This document shows positions 21,805-31,528 of a DNA stretch of 64,000 nt, piece after piece (within the stretch, counting starts at the first letter, position 1; the number at the start of each line of letters is the position of its first letter). Below the pieces are notes generated by a model, which saw only the letters and a list, made by a program, of their open reading frames with translations, ran no database searches and had not been told where the DNA came from. The stretch covers positions 62,001 to 126,000 of the forward strand of contig CAIJVD010000006.1 of the NCBI GenBank assembly GCA_903824045.1. Reading direction: 5' to 3'. This DNA is from an uncultured Chlorobiaceae bacterium. Its GTDB lineage: Bacteria > Bacteroidota > Chlorobiia > Chlorobiales > Chlorobiaceae. The translations under genes were made by a program, and so were the position numbers.

Positions 21805-22275
21805 ATGATCACCGCGATATCCAGGTTTTTCCTGGAGATGAAAAAGAGCTTTCTGCTTCATGCGGTTGCGGCACATTTCAGCAATGGTCTTATCCCTGTT
21901 GCGGTACTCTACCTGTTGCTCTTTCTGCTTTCTGCAGATCGCTCCTTCGACGCCACCGTTCTGCATCTGACGGTTATAGTTGTTCTGGCGGTTCCGGTCT
22001 CTTTCTTTTCCGGCCTTCATGAGTGGCTCACAAAATACAAGGGGGCCCCGTCGCCGGTTTTCAGGAAAAAAATTCGTCTTTCGATTCTGCTTTTTCTTCT
22101 CTCTCTTGCCTCCGTTGCACTCCGCGCCAGCGTTCCTGACATTATGGTTCACGAAGGGTTGCTTCACTGGATATATCTCTTGGTGCTTTTTGCCATGCTG
22201 CCAGTGGTTGTTCTGCTTGGTCATTACGGCGGGAAGCTTTCGGCCGGGCAGAGAGCGGCTGCAGCGCGCAAGTAG
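21805..22275 (+). CDS. Integral membrane hypothetical protein, about 4 TM
   Basis: 156 aa with four hydrophobic segments. Confidence 0.65.
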   Translation: MITAISRFFLEMKKSFLLHAVAAHFSNGLIPVAVLYLLLFLLSADRSFDATVLHLTVIVVLAVPVSFFSGLHEWLTKYKGAPSPVFRKKIRLSILLFLLSLASVALRASVPDIMVHEGLLHWIYLLVLFAMLPVVVLLGHYGGKLSAGQRAAAARK

Positions 22276-22342
22276 GAACCAGAGGGCTCCGGTCACAATT
22301 TGCTCCTGTTTATCTTGATTTGAACGCAACATTCAGGCAGAT

Positions 22343-22834
22343 ATGGAGATTTTTCTTGAGCCGATAACGCTCGCCGATCGCGAGGATGTTATTGATATTT
22401 TTAACTATTACACCGAAAACAGTTTTGCGGCCTATACCGAGAAGCCCCTTTCCTATGAGAGGTTTGAGGGTTTCATGCAGGCCTCTTGGGGATATCCTGC
22501 ATTGATGGCAAGAGAGAGCTCCGGCGAGGCTCTTGGATTTGGCATGCTTCGGCCATACAGTTCGATTCCTGTGTTTTCAGCAACGGCTGAGCTGACCTGT
22601 TTTCTGAGGCATGGATATACCGGGCTGGGCATCGGAAAGATTATTTTCGCCCACCTTGAGGCCAGGGCCAGAGAGATGGGGATCTCTTCGATTCTTGTTA
22701 GCATCTCTTCGCAGAACGAGGGGAGCCTCCGCTTTCATCTGCAGAACGGGTTCAGGGAGTGCGGTCGTCTGGTCGGAGTCGGCCAGAAGCTGGGTGAACG
22801 GTTCGATGTCATATACTGCCAGAAGTTCCTCTGA
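22343..22834 (+). CDS. GNAT family N-acetyltransferase
   Basis: EPITLADREDVIDIFNYYTENSFAAYTE ... GLGIGKIIFAHLEARAREMG. Confidence 0.9.
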   Translation: MEIFLEPITLADREDVIDIFNYYTENSFAAYTEKPLSYERFEGFMQASWGYPALMARESSGEALGFGMLRPYSSIPVFSATAELTCFLRHGYTGLGIGKIIFAHLEARAREMGISSILVSISSQNEGSLRFHLQNGFRECGRLVGVGQKLGERFDVIYCQKFL

Positions 22835-22851
22835 TTATAACTTATAGCCCC

Positions 22852-23478
22852 ATGATCGATTCCCATACGCTACTCGCGTTTTTCACGACATCGCTCGTGC
22901 TCGCGCTCTCTCCTGGCCCCGACAATCTCTTTGTGCTCGCACAGTCTGCCCAGAACGGCCGTGCGGCAGGCTTTTATGTCACGCTTGGCCTTTCGACCGG
23001 GCTGATAGGCCACACGGTGGCTGTTGCGCTCGGTCTTGCCGCAATCATTCACGCTTCGCTCGTGGCCTTTACCGTATTAAAATTCATGGGCGCGGCATAC
23101 CTGATCTATCTCGCGTGGCAGGCGTTCAGGGCCGGCACTTCCAGCGGCGGAGCTGAGGATCTTCCGCCGCTTTCCAATGGAGAGCTCTACCGGCGGGGGA
23201 TTCTGATGAACCTGACCAATCCCAAGGTCTCGCTCTTTTTCATGGCATTTCTGCCGCAATTCGCCGATCCCCTGCGCGGTTCAATGACGATGCAGTTTTT
23301 TCAGCTTGGTGGAGTCTTCATCATTGCGACGATAATTGTGTTTGGCACCGTCAGTGTTTTTGCCGGGGGAGCGGGAGAGAAGTTCCGCCGTTCTGCCATG
23401 GCGCAGATGGTGGTCAACAGGGCAGCCGCCCTGATATTTGCCGGCCTTGCCTTCAAGCTGGCACTCTCGGAACGCTGA
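22852..23478 (+). CDS. LysE/RhtB family exporter
   Basis: ALSPGPDNLFVLAQSAQNGRAAGFYVTLGLSTG; 6-TM architecture. Confidence 0.92.
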   Translation: MIDSHTLLAFFTTSLVLALSPGPDNLFVLAQSAQNGRAAGFYVTLGLSTGLIGHTVAVALGLAAIIHASLVAFTVLKFMGAAYLIYLAWQAFRAGTSSGGAEDLPPLSNGELYRRGILMNLTNPKVSLFFMAFLPQFADPLRGSMTMQFFQLGGVFIIATIIVFGTVSVFAGGAGEKFRRSAMAQMVVNRAAALIFAGLAFKLALSER

Positions 23479-23607
23479 ACGGGGGGGCGACCGCTCGATT
23501 GATGCCATACTCGAATGGGTTTGGTTGCCAGTCGACCGCTTTCTGAAAAAAGCATGCAGGAACATCTTGCCGAAGACGCGCTCTTTACATGAGAATTTCT
23601 TTTGTTT

Positions 23608-23652
23608 TGTAGTACGGAAATGCGTACAATTAATAATACGTCTTAATGTACA
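23608..23652. promoter_or_regulatory. Operator-like palindromes upstream of the orphan antitoxin
   Basis: GTACGgaaatgCGTAC perfect inverted repeat (23612-23627) and TGTACA (23647-23652). Confidence 0.5.
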
Positions 23653-23668
23653 GTGATTTGTCTTGTTT

Positions 23669-23911
23669 ATGGGAAGAATCAATCTCGAGGAGGATATCAA
23701 GCCTCTGTCCGAGTTTCGCGCCAACACCGCCTCCCTGGTGAAGCATGTAAAGAAGACCGGGCGCCCTCTCGTGCTGACTCAGTACGGGAAGAGCACGGTT
23801 GTGTTGCTCGATGTCAGGCAGTATCAGTCCATGGTTTCCTGTGTCGAATTATCCCTTGACGTCAGGGGTGGGCAGCAGGGAGGTCGCAAGAGGGATGGTA
23901 TTGTTTCCTGA
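23669..23911 (+). CDS. Phd/YefM family antitoxin (orphan)
   Basis: MGRINLEEDIKPLSEFRANTASLVKHVKKTGRPLVLTQYGKSTVVLLDVRQYQSM. Confidence 0.88.
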   Translation: MGRINLEEDIKPLSEFRANTASLVKHVKKTGRPLVLTQYGKSTVVLLDVRQYQSMVSCVELSLDVRGGQQGGRKRDGIVS

Positions 23912-24007
23912 ACTGAGTTTTTTTGTTTGAAAAGCCGGTATATATCCGTCCGGTTTTGTACTTTCGTTTTATTCCAGACTACCAAGAACCCCCCGAGCCA
24001 ACGCCTT

Positions 24008-25240
24008 ATGCCAGATCAGCTCCTGACAAACGTTACTGACCGCTCATTGAAGCAGGTGTTATTTTCAGGCAGAAATCCTCTTTCACTCTCTCTGCTCGTC
24101 GCCTTTGCACTCGTTGCGGCCGTGTTCTCCCCCTCCGTGCTTCTTGCCGTACCAGGTGATGACACCTCTTCTGTGAGGATTCCCATTGAGTCCTTTATCG
24201 TCAAGGATATCAGCGGTTCCAAGGTGCTGATGTCGAAGGATATCGACAGGCCGGTTTCCCCTGCGAGTCTCACCAAGGTGCTGACCTGCGTTATGGCCAT
24301 TGAGAGCGGAAAACTCGACCAGGATGTGGTGATCACCAAAGAGTCGACCGAGGTGGAGCCATCGAAGGCGGGGTTGAGGGTTGGAGACCGTGTCAAGCTT
24401 CTGGATCTTGTCAAGGCGGCTATGGTCAACTCAAGCAATGATGCGGCCTTTGCCATCGCCATCCATCTTGGCGGAAATGTCAACTCTTTCGTTGCTTCGA
24501 TGAATTCCAGGGCGAAGGCGCTGGGCATGAAGAATTCAAAGTTTACCAATCCGGCAGGCTTCGACAAGGGTATCTACGCTGGCAACACCTCTACGGCTGG
24601 AGACCTTTTGTGCCTGACTGAGCACGCCATCCGCAATCCTGTGTTCAACGAGATAGCCCGGCTTGAACGGGCGGTTTTTACCGAGCAGACCCATCACAAG
24701 GTTTTTTCTCTCAAGACACACAACAAGCTGCTCGACAAATATCCTTATGCCGTCGGCATCAAGACCGGATATACCTGCAAGGCAGGGCGCTGCCTGATCG
24801 GTCGGGCTATCAAGGACAATAGAGACGTTCTTCTGGTGATGCTCAATGCAAAGACGGACCGTTGGGGCGTAGCCGCCGAGATGTTTGACAGCGCCCTTCA
24901 AGTGAACGGTGCGGATCGGTCCGGGATTGCTCTGGCGCATCGGGGTGCTTCTCAGGGGTTGAACATTGCAGCCGAAGGCAAATCGCTGAAGCAGGGCAAG
25001 AGAGCAGGAAAGCATGCTCTTGCAGTTGCGTCTTTGCCGAGGCATGGAAGAAAGGCTTCGATAGCCGCACTCAAGCATGGTCGGCGCGCGGAGCGCAATG
25101 TTGCAACGGTCGCAAAATCGAACCGGCGTCTGGACCGCAAGTCGCTTGCGCTTTCAAAATCGATGAGGAAGTCAAAAAAGAGGGACCTTGCCCTGTCAAA
25201 AACAGTCAGAAAAAACCGGCGGAAGGCGGATCTGTCCTGA
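24008..25240 (+). CDS. D-alanyl-D-alanine carboxypeptidase (PBP5/DacA-like) with long basic C-terminal tail
   Basis: SLTK, NSSND and KTGYT active-site motifs; Lys/Arg-rich tail of about 100 aa. Confidence 0.92.
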   Translation: MPDQLLTNVTDRSLKQVLFSGRNPLSLSLLVAFALVAAVFSPSVLLAVPGDDTSSVRIPIESFIVKDISGSKVLMSKDIDRPVSPASLTKVLTCVMAIESGKLDQDVVITKESTEVEPSKAGLRVGDRVKLLDLVKAAMVNSSNDAAFAIAIHLGGNVNSFVASMNSRAKALGMKNSKFTNPAGFDKGIYAGNTSTAGDLLCLTEHAIRNPVFNEIARLERAVFTEQTHHKVFSLKTHNKLLDKYPYAVGIKTGYTCKAGRCLIGRAIKDNRDVLLVMLNAKTDRWGVAAEMFDSALQVNGADRSGIALAHRGASQGLNIAAEGKSLKQGKRAGKHALAVASLPRHGRKASIAALKHGRRAERNVATVAKSNRRLDRKSLALSKSMRKSKKRDLALSKTVRKNRRKADLS

Positions 25241-25259
25241 CAAATTCAATCGGTGACTT

Positions 25260-25562
25260 ATGATAAAACATATCGTAATGTGGCGGCTGAAGGATGCTGC
25301 GCATGGCAATGATCGCCGGACTAACGCCTTTTTGATCAAAGAGAAGCTTGAGGCTCTGAGGGGAAGGATCCCGGGGATGATCGCTATTGAGGCGGGAGTT
25401 GATTTCAGCGCCAGCGAGAGTTCAGGTGATGTCGTCCTCTATAGCGAATTCGTTGATCGTGCTGCTCTTGATGCTTACCAGGAGAATCCTGAACATCTTC
25501 TCCTGAAGCCTTTTATCGGAGAGGCGGCCCTTGATCGCAGGGTGGTTGACTATGAGGTTTGA
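25260..25562 (+). CDS. Dabb (stress-responsive A/B barrel) domain protein
   Basis: MIKHIVMWRLKDAAHGND ... LYSEFVDRAALDAYQENPEHL. Confidence 0.88.
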   Translation: MIKHIVMWRLKDAAHGNDRRTNAFLIKEKLEALRGRIPGMIAIEAGVDFSASESSGDVVLYSEFVDRAALDAYQENPEHLLLKPFIGEAALDRRVVDYEV

Positions 25563-25600
25563 AGGTCTCTTGAGCTGGCAGAAAAAGATCGAAGGGAAAT

Positions 25601-25637
25601 AAAAAAAGCGGCAGGGCGCAAGCCCTCCGCTTTTTTT
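25601..25637. terminator. Bidirectional Rho-independent terminator
   Basis: AAAAAAAGCGGCAGGGCGCAAGCCCTCCGCTTTTTTT. Confidence 0.85.
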
Positions 25638-25656
25638 ATTTCATCTACCTGATGGT

Positions 25657-25839
25657 TTATCCCTTGACGATAGCGTCAGATGGGCAAACAGCTGCACATG
25701 CAGCTTCGCCGCCGTCGCATTCGGTGCAGGTTCCTGCGTCAATGACGTAAACGTCGTCTCCGGCAGAGATAGCGGTGACTGGACATTCCGGTTCACAAGC
25801 TCCGCAGTAGGTGCATTCTTCGGTAATGTAGAGTGCCAT
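25657..25839 (-). CDS. 2[4Fe-4S] ferredoxin (chlorobial type)
   Basis: CTYCGACEPECP ... CTECDGGEAACAAVCP. Confidence 0.95.
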   Translation of the reverse strand: MALYITEECTYCGACEPECPVTAISAGDDVYVIDAGTCTECDGGEAACAAVCPSDAIVKG

Positions 25840-26055
25840 ATTACGATTCCTCGCTTAAATGTTGAAAAAATATGAAAGAAAGAACGATTCGGGTCAATTT
25901 TGGATAATATAAGTTTTTTTGATCAGGTCAAAAAAAACCCATCATACTTGCCACGTTTTATTCTTGAGGGGCACAATCTTATGCTGCGTGAGCTGGCGTG
26001 AAACTGTTGTTTGAGGAGCATTCGATTACCTGTTTTGCCGTAAGAAGCAGTGCCT

Positions 26056-26244
26056 TCAGACCTTGATGATGCACTCTACAGGGCAGACCGCCACGCATGC
26101 GGCCTCGTCATGGAAGTCAATGCAGTCTACGCAGATGGTTTCATCTATCATATAGAGATCCTCGCCTGGACTGATTGCCTTTACCGGACATTCCGGTTCG
26201 CAGGCTCCGCAGTAAGTGCATGTGTCGGTTATACGGTGTGCCAT
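26056..26244 (-). CDS. 2[4Fe-4S] ferredoxin (second paralog)
   Basis: CTYCGACEPECP ... CVDCIDFHDEAACVAVCP. Confidence 0.95.
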   Translation of the reverse strand: MAHRITDTCTYCGACEPECPVKAISPGEDLYMIDETICVDCIDFHDEAACVAVCPVECIIKV

Positions 26245-26360
26245 TGCTCTCTCCTTTTTATGGTTTCCCTGATGATGACGACTGCTCCAGCTCTCCTGAA
26301 CTACTCATGGATTATTGAACCAGTCGCCAGCTATCAAAGTTCCGCCGGAAGGGAGGTAGG

Positions 26361-27326
26361 CTATTTTTTTTCATGGATCTCGTAGGCGTTGACAATGTCA
26401 CGGACAAGTTTGTGGCGGACAACGTCGGATTTGTCAAGGTAGACAAAGCTGATGCCCTTGATGTCTTTAAGGATTTCAGGAGAGCTTGTCAGTCCGGATT
26501 CCATTGTCGTTGGAAGGTCAATCTGCGTAACGTCGCCGGTAATGATCGCCTTCGAATTGAGTCCGAGCCGGGTCAAACACATCTTCATCTGCTTTGTCGA
26601 GGCGTTCTGGGCTTCATCGAGAATGATGAAGGAGTTGTTGAGCGTTCTTCCCCTCATGTAGGCAAGCGGGACGATCTCGATGATCCGGCGCTCGGTGAGG
26701 AGCTTCAGCTTTTCAGCGGTCAGCATGTCCTGAAGCGCATCGTACAGAGGGCGGAGATAGGGGTCAATTTTCTGTGCGAGATCGCCGGGCAGAAACCCAA
26801 GGCTCTCTCCTGCTTCCACCGCAGGTCGGGCAAGGACGATCCGCTTGACGCTTTTGGATTTCCATGCTGCTACGGCTATTGCCACGGCAGTATAGGTTTT
26901 GCCGGTGCCGGCCGGCCCAATGGCGAAGACGATGTCATTTGTTTTTGCTTCCTGAACCATTCGTCGCTGCCCGTTGGTTTTGGCCCTTACGGTATAGTCG
27001 GCAGTTGAAACGATGATATCGGCGTCCGCAGGATAGCTCGTCTGCTCTGAGGTGGCGGGGGAGAGCGCAAGGCTGAAGAGGGCGCTGAGGTCGTTGTCGA
27101 GCACTTCGCCGTGCCTGTCGACCAGGTGCATCATCTCACGGAAGATCCGTTCTGGTGCATCGACATCCTCCGCTTCACCCCGGATGGTTATCCTGCTCCC
27201 TCTTGCCGTTATCACTACCTCTGGAAACTCGGTCTTGATTCTTTTAAGGTGTGAGTCGTAGGGCCCGAAAAGAAGAACGGGCTCCATGCCGTGGATCTCG
27301 ATAGTTATTTCTGTTGTCAACGTCAA
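26361..27326 (-). CDS. PhoH family ATPase
   Basis: FAIGPAGTGKTYTAVAIAV, ARPAVEAGESLGFLPGD, IILDEAQNAS. Confidence 0.95.
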   Translation of the reverse strand: MTLTTEITIEIHGMEPVLLFGPYDSHLKRIKTEFPEVVITARGSRITIRGEAEDVDAPERIFREMMHLVDRHGEVLDNDLSALFSLALSPATSEQTSYPADADIIVSTADYTVRAKTNGQRRMVQEAKTNDIVFAIGPAGTGKTYTAVAIAVAAWKSKSVKRIVLARPAVEAGESLGFLPGDLAQKIDPYLRPLYDALQDMLTAEKLKLLTERRIIEIVPLAYMRGRTLNNSFIILDEAQNASTKQMKMCLTRLGLNSKAIITGDVTQIDLPTTMESGLTSSPEILKDIKGISFVYLDKSDVVRHKLVRDIVNAYEIHEKK

Positions 27327-27340
27327 ATCAGGTTTAGGCG

Positions 27341-28336
27341 TTAGGGCTGTTTTTTTAGCAGGTCAACATAGGGGTTCTCACTTGCCAGATACTCTCCGAC
27401 ATACTCGCTTATGCCACTTTCGAGCGAGGTGAGCGGTTCGGTGAATCCAGCACTGCGGAGACGGGAAAGATCGGCGCAGGTATAGTATTGGTATTTGTCG
27501 CGCAGCGTTTCAGGCATATCTACATATTCAATCTTCGGAGGGGTGCCAAGGGCGGAAAAGGTTGCTGTTACCAGATCCTTGAAGCTTCTTGCCGTGCCGC
27601 TGCCGACATTGAAGAGCCCCGACGAGTCGGGGTTTTCGAGCAGCCACGAGATGATCCGCGTGCAGTCCCTGACGTAGATAAAATCGCGCAGCTGCTCGCC
27701 ATCGCGATAGTCCGGCCGGTGTGAGCGGAAGAGTTTTACCGACCCTGTTTTGCGAATCTGATGAAACGCTTTAAAGACAACGCTGCTCATATCGCCCTTG
27801 TGGTACTCATTCGGGCCGTAGACGTTGAAGAACTTAAGGCCGGCAGCATGGTCGAGGACGGCGTTTTTAAGCGCCCATCTGTCAAAGAGCTGTTTCGAGT
27901 ATCCGTACATGTTCAGCGGACGTAGCCTGTCGAGCTTGTCGATAGTGTCGCTGTAGCCGCTTGATCCGTCTCCGTAGGTTGCAGCGCTCGATGCGTAGAT
28001 AAGCCTGACCTTGCGCGCGAGGCAGAATGAGGCGACGCTCTTGGAGTATCCAAAGTTGTTGACAAGCAGGTGGTCGGCGTCCGTCTCCGTTGTTGAGCTG
28101 TTTGCACCCATGTGGATGACTGCCGAGATGTGCCCCAGCGCATTTCGATCGAGAAGGCCGGGCAGCAGGTCTTTTGGAATGAAGTCGGAATAGTGAAGAC
28201 CGGAAAGGTTTCGCCATTTACCGCTCTCGGTGGAGCCGAGATCATCGACAACCGTGACCCTCTCTTCTCCGTTGCGGTTGAGTTCCCAAAGCATGGCACT
28301 GCCAATAAATCCCGCTCCGCCGGTGAGAATGATCAT
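27341..28336 (-). CDS. hldD: ADP-L-glycero-D-manno-heptose-6-epimerase
   Basis: MIILTGGAGFIGSAMLWELN ... KFFNVYGPNEYHKGDMSSV. Confidence 0.93.
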   Translation of the reverse strand: MIILTGGAGFIGSAMLWELNRNGEERVTVVDDLGSTESGKWRNLSGLHYSDFIPKDLLPGLLDRNALGHISAVIHMGANSSTTETDADHLLVNNFGYSKSVASFCLARKVRLIYASSAATYGDGSSGYSDTIDKLDRLRPLNMYGYSKQLFDRWALKNAVLDHAAGLKFFNVYGPNEYHKGDMSSVVFKAFHQIRKTGSVKLFRSHRPDYRDGEQLRDFIYVRDCTRIISWLLENPDSSGLFNVGSGTARSFKDLVTATFSALGTPPKIEYVDMPETLRDKYQYYTCADLSRLRSAGFTEPLTSLESGISEYVGEYLASENPYVDLLKKQP

Positions 28337-28445
28337 GTTGAGTTTAACGATAGGTTGTCGCAGGCAGATGAAATATATAAAGAAGGGGCGTAAAGCAAAA
28401 AAGGCCGCCTGCAATTGCAACCGGCCTTGAGGGGAGAGAGGGGAG

Positions 28446-28868
28446 TCAGGCAGTGGCCTTCAGAAGCCTGTCATCGGCAAGCAGTTTTCTGCCCCAGTAG
28501 AGCCAGAGTCTGACAGTCTCAACTGGCTTGTCGACAATCTCCGAGATCTGGTGGTGCGACATGCCGGATATCTCACAGAGAAGTACTGAGAGTTTCATGT
28601 CTGCTGCCCACTTTTTCAGTGAGTCTATAAGGTTCTCATCGCTGCTGCAGCTTGTTTCATCTGCAGAGAACGCAGCCTTTTGGCCGAAGAGATCAACGTA
28701 GCTCTGCCTGAATGACTTTATCAGCTCGGTCTCTCTCGATTTGCTCGCGGCCTTGAGGTATGTTTTGGTGACCAGGTCACAGGATGCACTCTCGCTGCCG
28801 GTCATCCACCATGCGAGGTTATATACGTCATCGAGAAGATCCAAAGGTGTTTTTTTGATTCTGTTCAT
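28446..28868 (-). CDS. RNA polymerase sigma-70/ECF-like protein
   Basis: Region-4-like HTH (LLCEISGMSHHQISEIVDKPVETVRLWLYWGRKLL); 140 aa. Confidence 0.65.
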   Translation of the reverse strand: MNRIKKTPLDLLDDVYNLAWWMTGSESASCDLVTKTYLKAASKSRETELIKSFRQSYVDLFGQKAAFSADETSCSSDENLIDSLKKWAADMKLSVLLCEISGMSHHQISEIVDKPVETVRLWLYWGRKLLADDRLLKATA

Positions 28869-29022
28869 CGCTCCTCCTTGATATTGGATATTTTTTGTCC
28901 TGTTTTAATTTATAAAAAAAATGATGATTGTCCAGATTTAATTCATGAATTGATAGAAAAAGATGTTTTTTTAATGGGGATATTGATGAATGAAACACCG
29001 CAACAAGAGTGAGGCTCACCGC

Positions 29023-30090
29023 ATGCAGAGAGATATTCAGAGTCTTCTTAATCCCGCATTGAGGAGCATAGCCACCTACAAGGTCGAAGGTGGCCAGCAG
29101 GCCGAGATCAAGCTTAATCAGAATGAAAGTCCTTTTGATGTGCCGATGTGGCTCAAGGAGGAGATTCTGGGAGCCTTTGCCAGGGAGTCGTGGAACCGCT
29201 ATCCCGAAATCCTGCCATACCGGGGCATGCAGGCCTACGCGGACTTTCTCGGCGTCTCGCCGGATTCGGTGATGATGAGCAACGGTTCAAACGAAATGCT
29301 CTATACCATATTTCTTGCCTGTCTTGGTGCAGGGCGGAAGGTTCTCATTCCCGATCCATCGTTCTCTCTCTATGAAAAAATTGCCCGGCTTCTCCAGGCC
29401 GAAATTGTCAGCGTGCCCATGCGCCCCGACCTCGACTTCGACGTCGATGCCATTATCCGTTCGGCGCAGGAGAACCATGTCGATTTTATCGCTCTTTCCA
29501 CGCCAAATAATCCTACCGGCAAGTCGATCTCTCTGGAAGAGGTACGTCTGATTGCCGAATCCTGTGAAGCTCTTGTTCTGGTGGACGAGGCCTATATCGA
29601 GTTTTCGCGGCAGCGTTCCGCCATTGAGCTGATCGATCAGATGCCGAACGTAGTTGTGCTGCGTACCATGTCAAAGGCTCTGGCTCTTGCGGGGATCCGC
29701 ATCGGCTTCGCCATTGCGTCGCCATCCCTGATGGCTGAGCTTGCCAAACCAAAGATTCCTTTTGCCTCCGGGCGTCTTGCCGAGATTACCCTTGAGCATG
29801 TTCTTGCGAATTACTCGCTGGTAACCGATGCTGTATCGTATATTCTTCATGAAAGGGAAAAGCTGTATATTAATCTTCTATCCATTGACGGTGTCGAGCC
29901 GTTTAGGAGCGATACGAATTTTCTGATTATCAGAGTGCCTGATGCGGGGCGGGTTTTCCGGAGCCTTCAACAGGAGGGAATACTTGTGAGAAATGTCTCC
30001 GGCTATACGCTGATGGAGAACTGTCTAAGATTCAATGTCGGCCTTGTCGAAGAGAACCGGCGTCTTATTGAGAAGCTGAGATCTCTGTAG
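29023..30090 (+). CDS. hisC: Histidinol-phosphate aminotransferase
   Basis: KLNQNESPFDVP, STPNNPTGKSIS, TMSKALALAGIRIGFA. Confidence 0.94.
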   Translation: MQRDIQSLLNPALRSIATYKVEGGQQAEIKLNQNESPFDVPMWLKEEILGAFARESWNRYPEILPYRGMQAYADFLGVSPDSVMMSNGSNEMLYTIFLACLGAGRKVLIPDPSFSLYEKIARLLQAEIVSVPMRPDLDFDVDAIIRSAQENHVDFIALSTPNNPTGKSISLEEVRLIAESCEALVLVDEAYIEFSRQRSAIELIDQMPNVVVLRTMSKALALAGIRIGFAIASPSLMAELAKPKIPFASGRLAEITLEHVLANYSLVTDAVSYILHEREKLYINLLSIDGVEPFRSDTNFLIIRVPDAGRVFRSLQQEGILVRNVSGYTLMENCLRFNVGLVEENRRLIEKLRSL

Positions 30091-30091
30091 C

Positions 30092-30634
30092 ATGGAGAGG
30101 TTCAGAAAGCTTCATGGCTCGGAGATGAACCGGCTCACCTTTGAGCTCTATCAAGGTTCACCGAAGCACCCGGTCATTTTGATGCTGCACAATATCCGCA
30201 GCATGTGGAATGTCGGTTCGATGTTCCGGACGGCAGATGCTGCAGGCATCGAGAAGATGATTATTTCCGGCTATACGGCCGTTCCGCCGAGAAAGGAGAT
30301 TGATAAAACAGCGCTTGGCGCGCAGCATAGTGTTCTTTGGGAGTATTATGCAGATCCTCTCGAAGCTCTGGGAGGCCTCAAGGCTTCCGGTTTCAGAATA
30401 TGCGGGCTTGAGATAGCTGAGGGCAGTCGGCCCTATAGCGACATCTCTGCCAGCGACTTTCCTCTCTGCCTTGTGGTCGGTAACGAGGTCGATGGTCTGG
30501 AACGAGAGGTGCTTGAACTGTGTGACGATGTGCTTGAGATCCCGCAATACGGAACAAAGCACTCGTTGAATGTTGCTGTTGCCGCAGGTATCGCACTCTT
30601 CGAACTGGTGCGTGCAGCGAGAGCCAACGTGTAA
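30092..30634 (+). CDS. SpoU/TrmH family RNA methyltransferase
   Basis: VILMLHNIRSMWNVGSMFRTADAAG, LVVGNEVDGLE, IPQYGTKHSLNVAVAAGIALFE. Confidence 0.93.
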   Translation: MERFRKLHGSEMNRLTFELYQGSPKHPVILMLHNIRSMWNVGSMFRTADAAGIEKMIISGYTAVPPRKEIDKTALGAQHSVLWEYYADPLEALGGLKASGFRICGLEIAEGSRPYSDISASDFPLCLVVGNEVDGLEREVLELCDDVLEIPQYGTKHSLNVAVAAGIALFELVRAARANV

Positions 30635-30697
30635 CTTTTTGTTTCCTGTTCTTGTTGTATCTACCCTTAGGGGCAATGTTGTTAATGGTTTTTGTCG

Positions 30698-31528
30698 ATG
30701 CTTCACTACAAAACATATGAACTGGATGATCCAGGGGCTCCGTGGGTAGTATTTGTGCACGGTGCGGGGGGGAGCTCCTCAATATGGTTCCTTCAGATCA
30801 AGGAGTTTATACGGCATTTCAACGTTCTGCTTGTCGATCTCAGGGGGCACGGGAAGTCCAAAAACAACACCATTGCCAAGGAGGCAAGGAACTACGATTT
30901 CAAGGATATCACGCTTGACATCATCGAGGTGCTCGATACGCTCAATATTCGTGATGCACATTTCATCGGAATCTCACTGGGCACCATTCTCATCCGCAAT
31001 CTCAGTGAAATCGCTCCTGAAAGGGTGCGTTCCATGGTCATGGGCGGGGCAATCATAAGGCTTAACGTCCGGGCAAAGGTACTTGTCGCGCTGGGAAATC
31101 TTTTCAAGCGATTCGTTCCCTATATGTGGCTCTACAGTTTTTTTGCATGGATTATCATGCCGAGCGAGCGCCACAAAAAGTCGCGCCTGCTCTTTGTTAA
31201 CGAGGCGAAAAAGGTCGCCCAGAAAGAGTTCATGCGCTGGTTCAGCCTTACCTATGAATTGACTCCGCTGCTGAAGTATTTCGAGGAAAAGGATACCGGT
31301 ATTCCGACGCTCTACCTCATGGGAGAGGAGGATCATATGTTCCTTCCTGCCGTACGCCATATTATCGCGCGCCATACCAACTCATGGCTTGAGGTGATCG
31401 GCAATTCGGGACATGTCTGTAATGTCGACCAGCCGGGTGAGTTCAATGCCCGCGCTATTCTCTTTCTGAAGAAGATGTCCTCCGCTGACAGAGCAGGAGA
31501 TGTTCCTCTGCAGTTTGCCGCAGGCTAA
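30698..31528 (+). CDS. Alpha/beta hydrolase
   Basis: VVFVHGAGGSSSIWF, VDLRGHGKS, GISLGT nucleophile elbow. Confidence 0.9.
   Translation: MLHYKTYELDDPGAPWVVFVHGAGGSSSIWFLQIKEFIRHFNVLLVDLRGHGKSKNNTIAKEARNYDFKDITLDIIEVLDTLNIRDAHFIGISLGTILIRNLSEIAPERVRSMVMGGAIIRLNVRAKVLVALGNLFKRFVPYMWLYSFFAWIIMPSERHKKSRLLFVNEAKKVAQKEFMRWFSLTYELTPLLKYFEEKDTGIPTLYLMGEEDHMFLPAVRHIIARHTNSWLEVIGNSGHVCNVDQPGEFNARAILFLKKMSSADRAGDVPLQFAAG

Noticed and set aside
26373-27008. 211 aa plus-strand ORF within phoH
   Set aside because: Mirror frame of a confidently assigned PhoH ATPase
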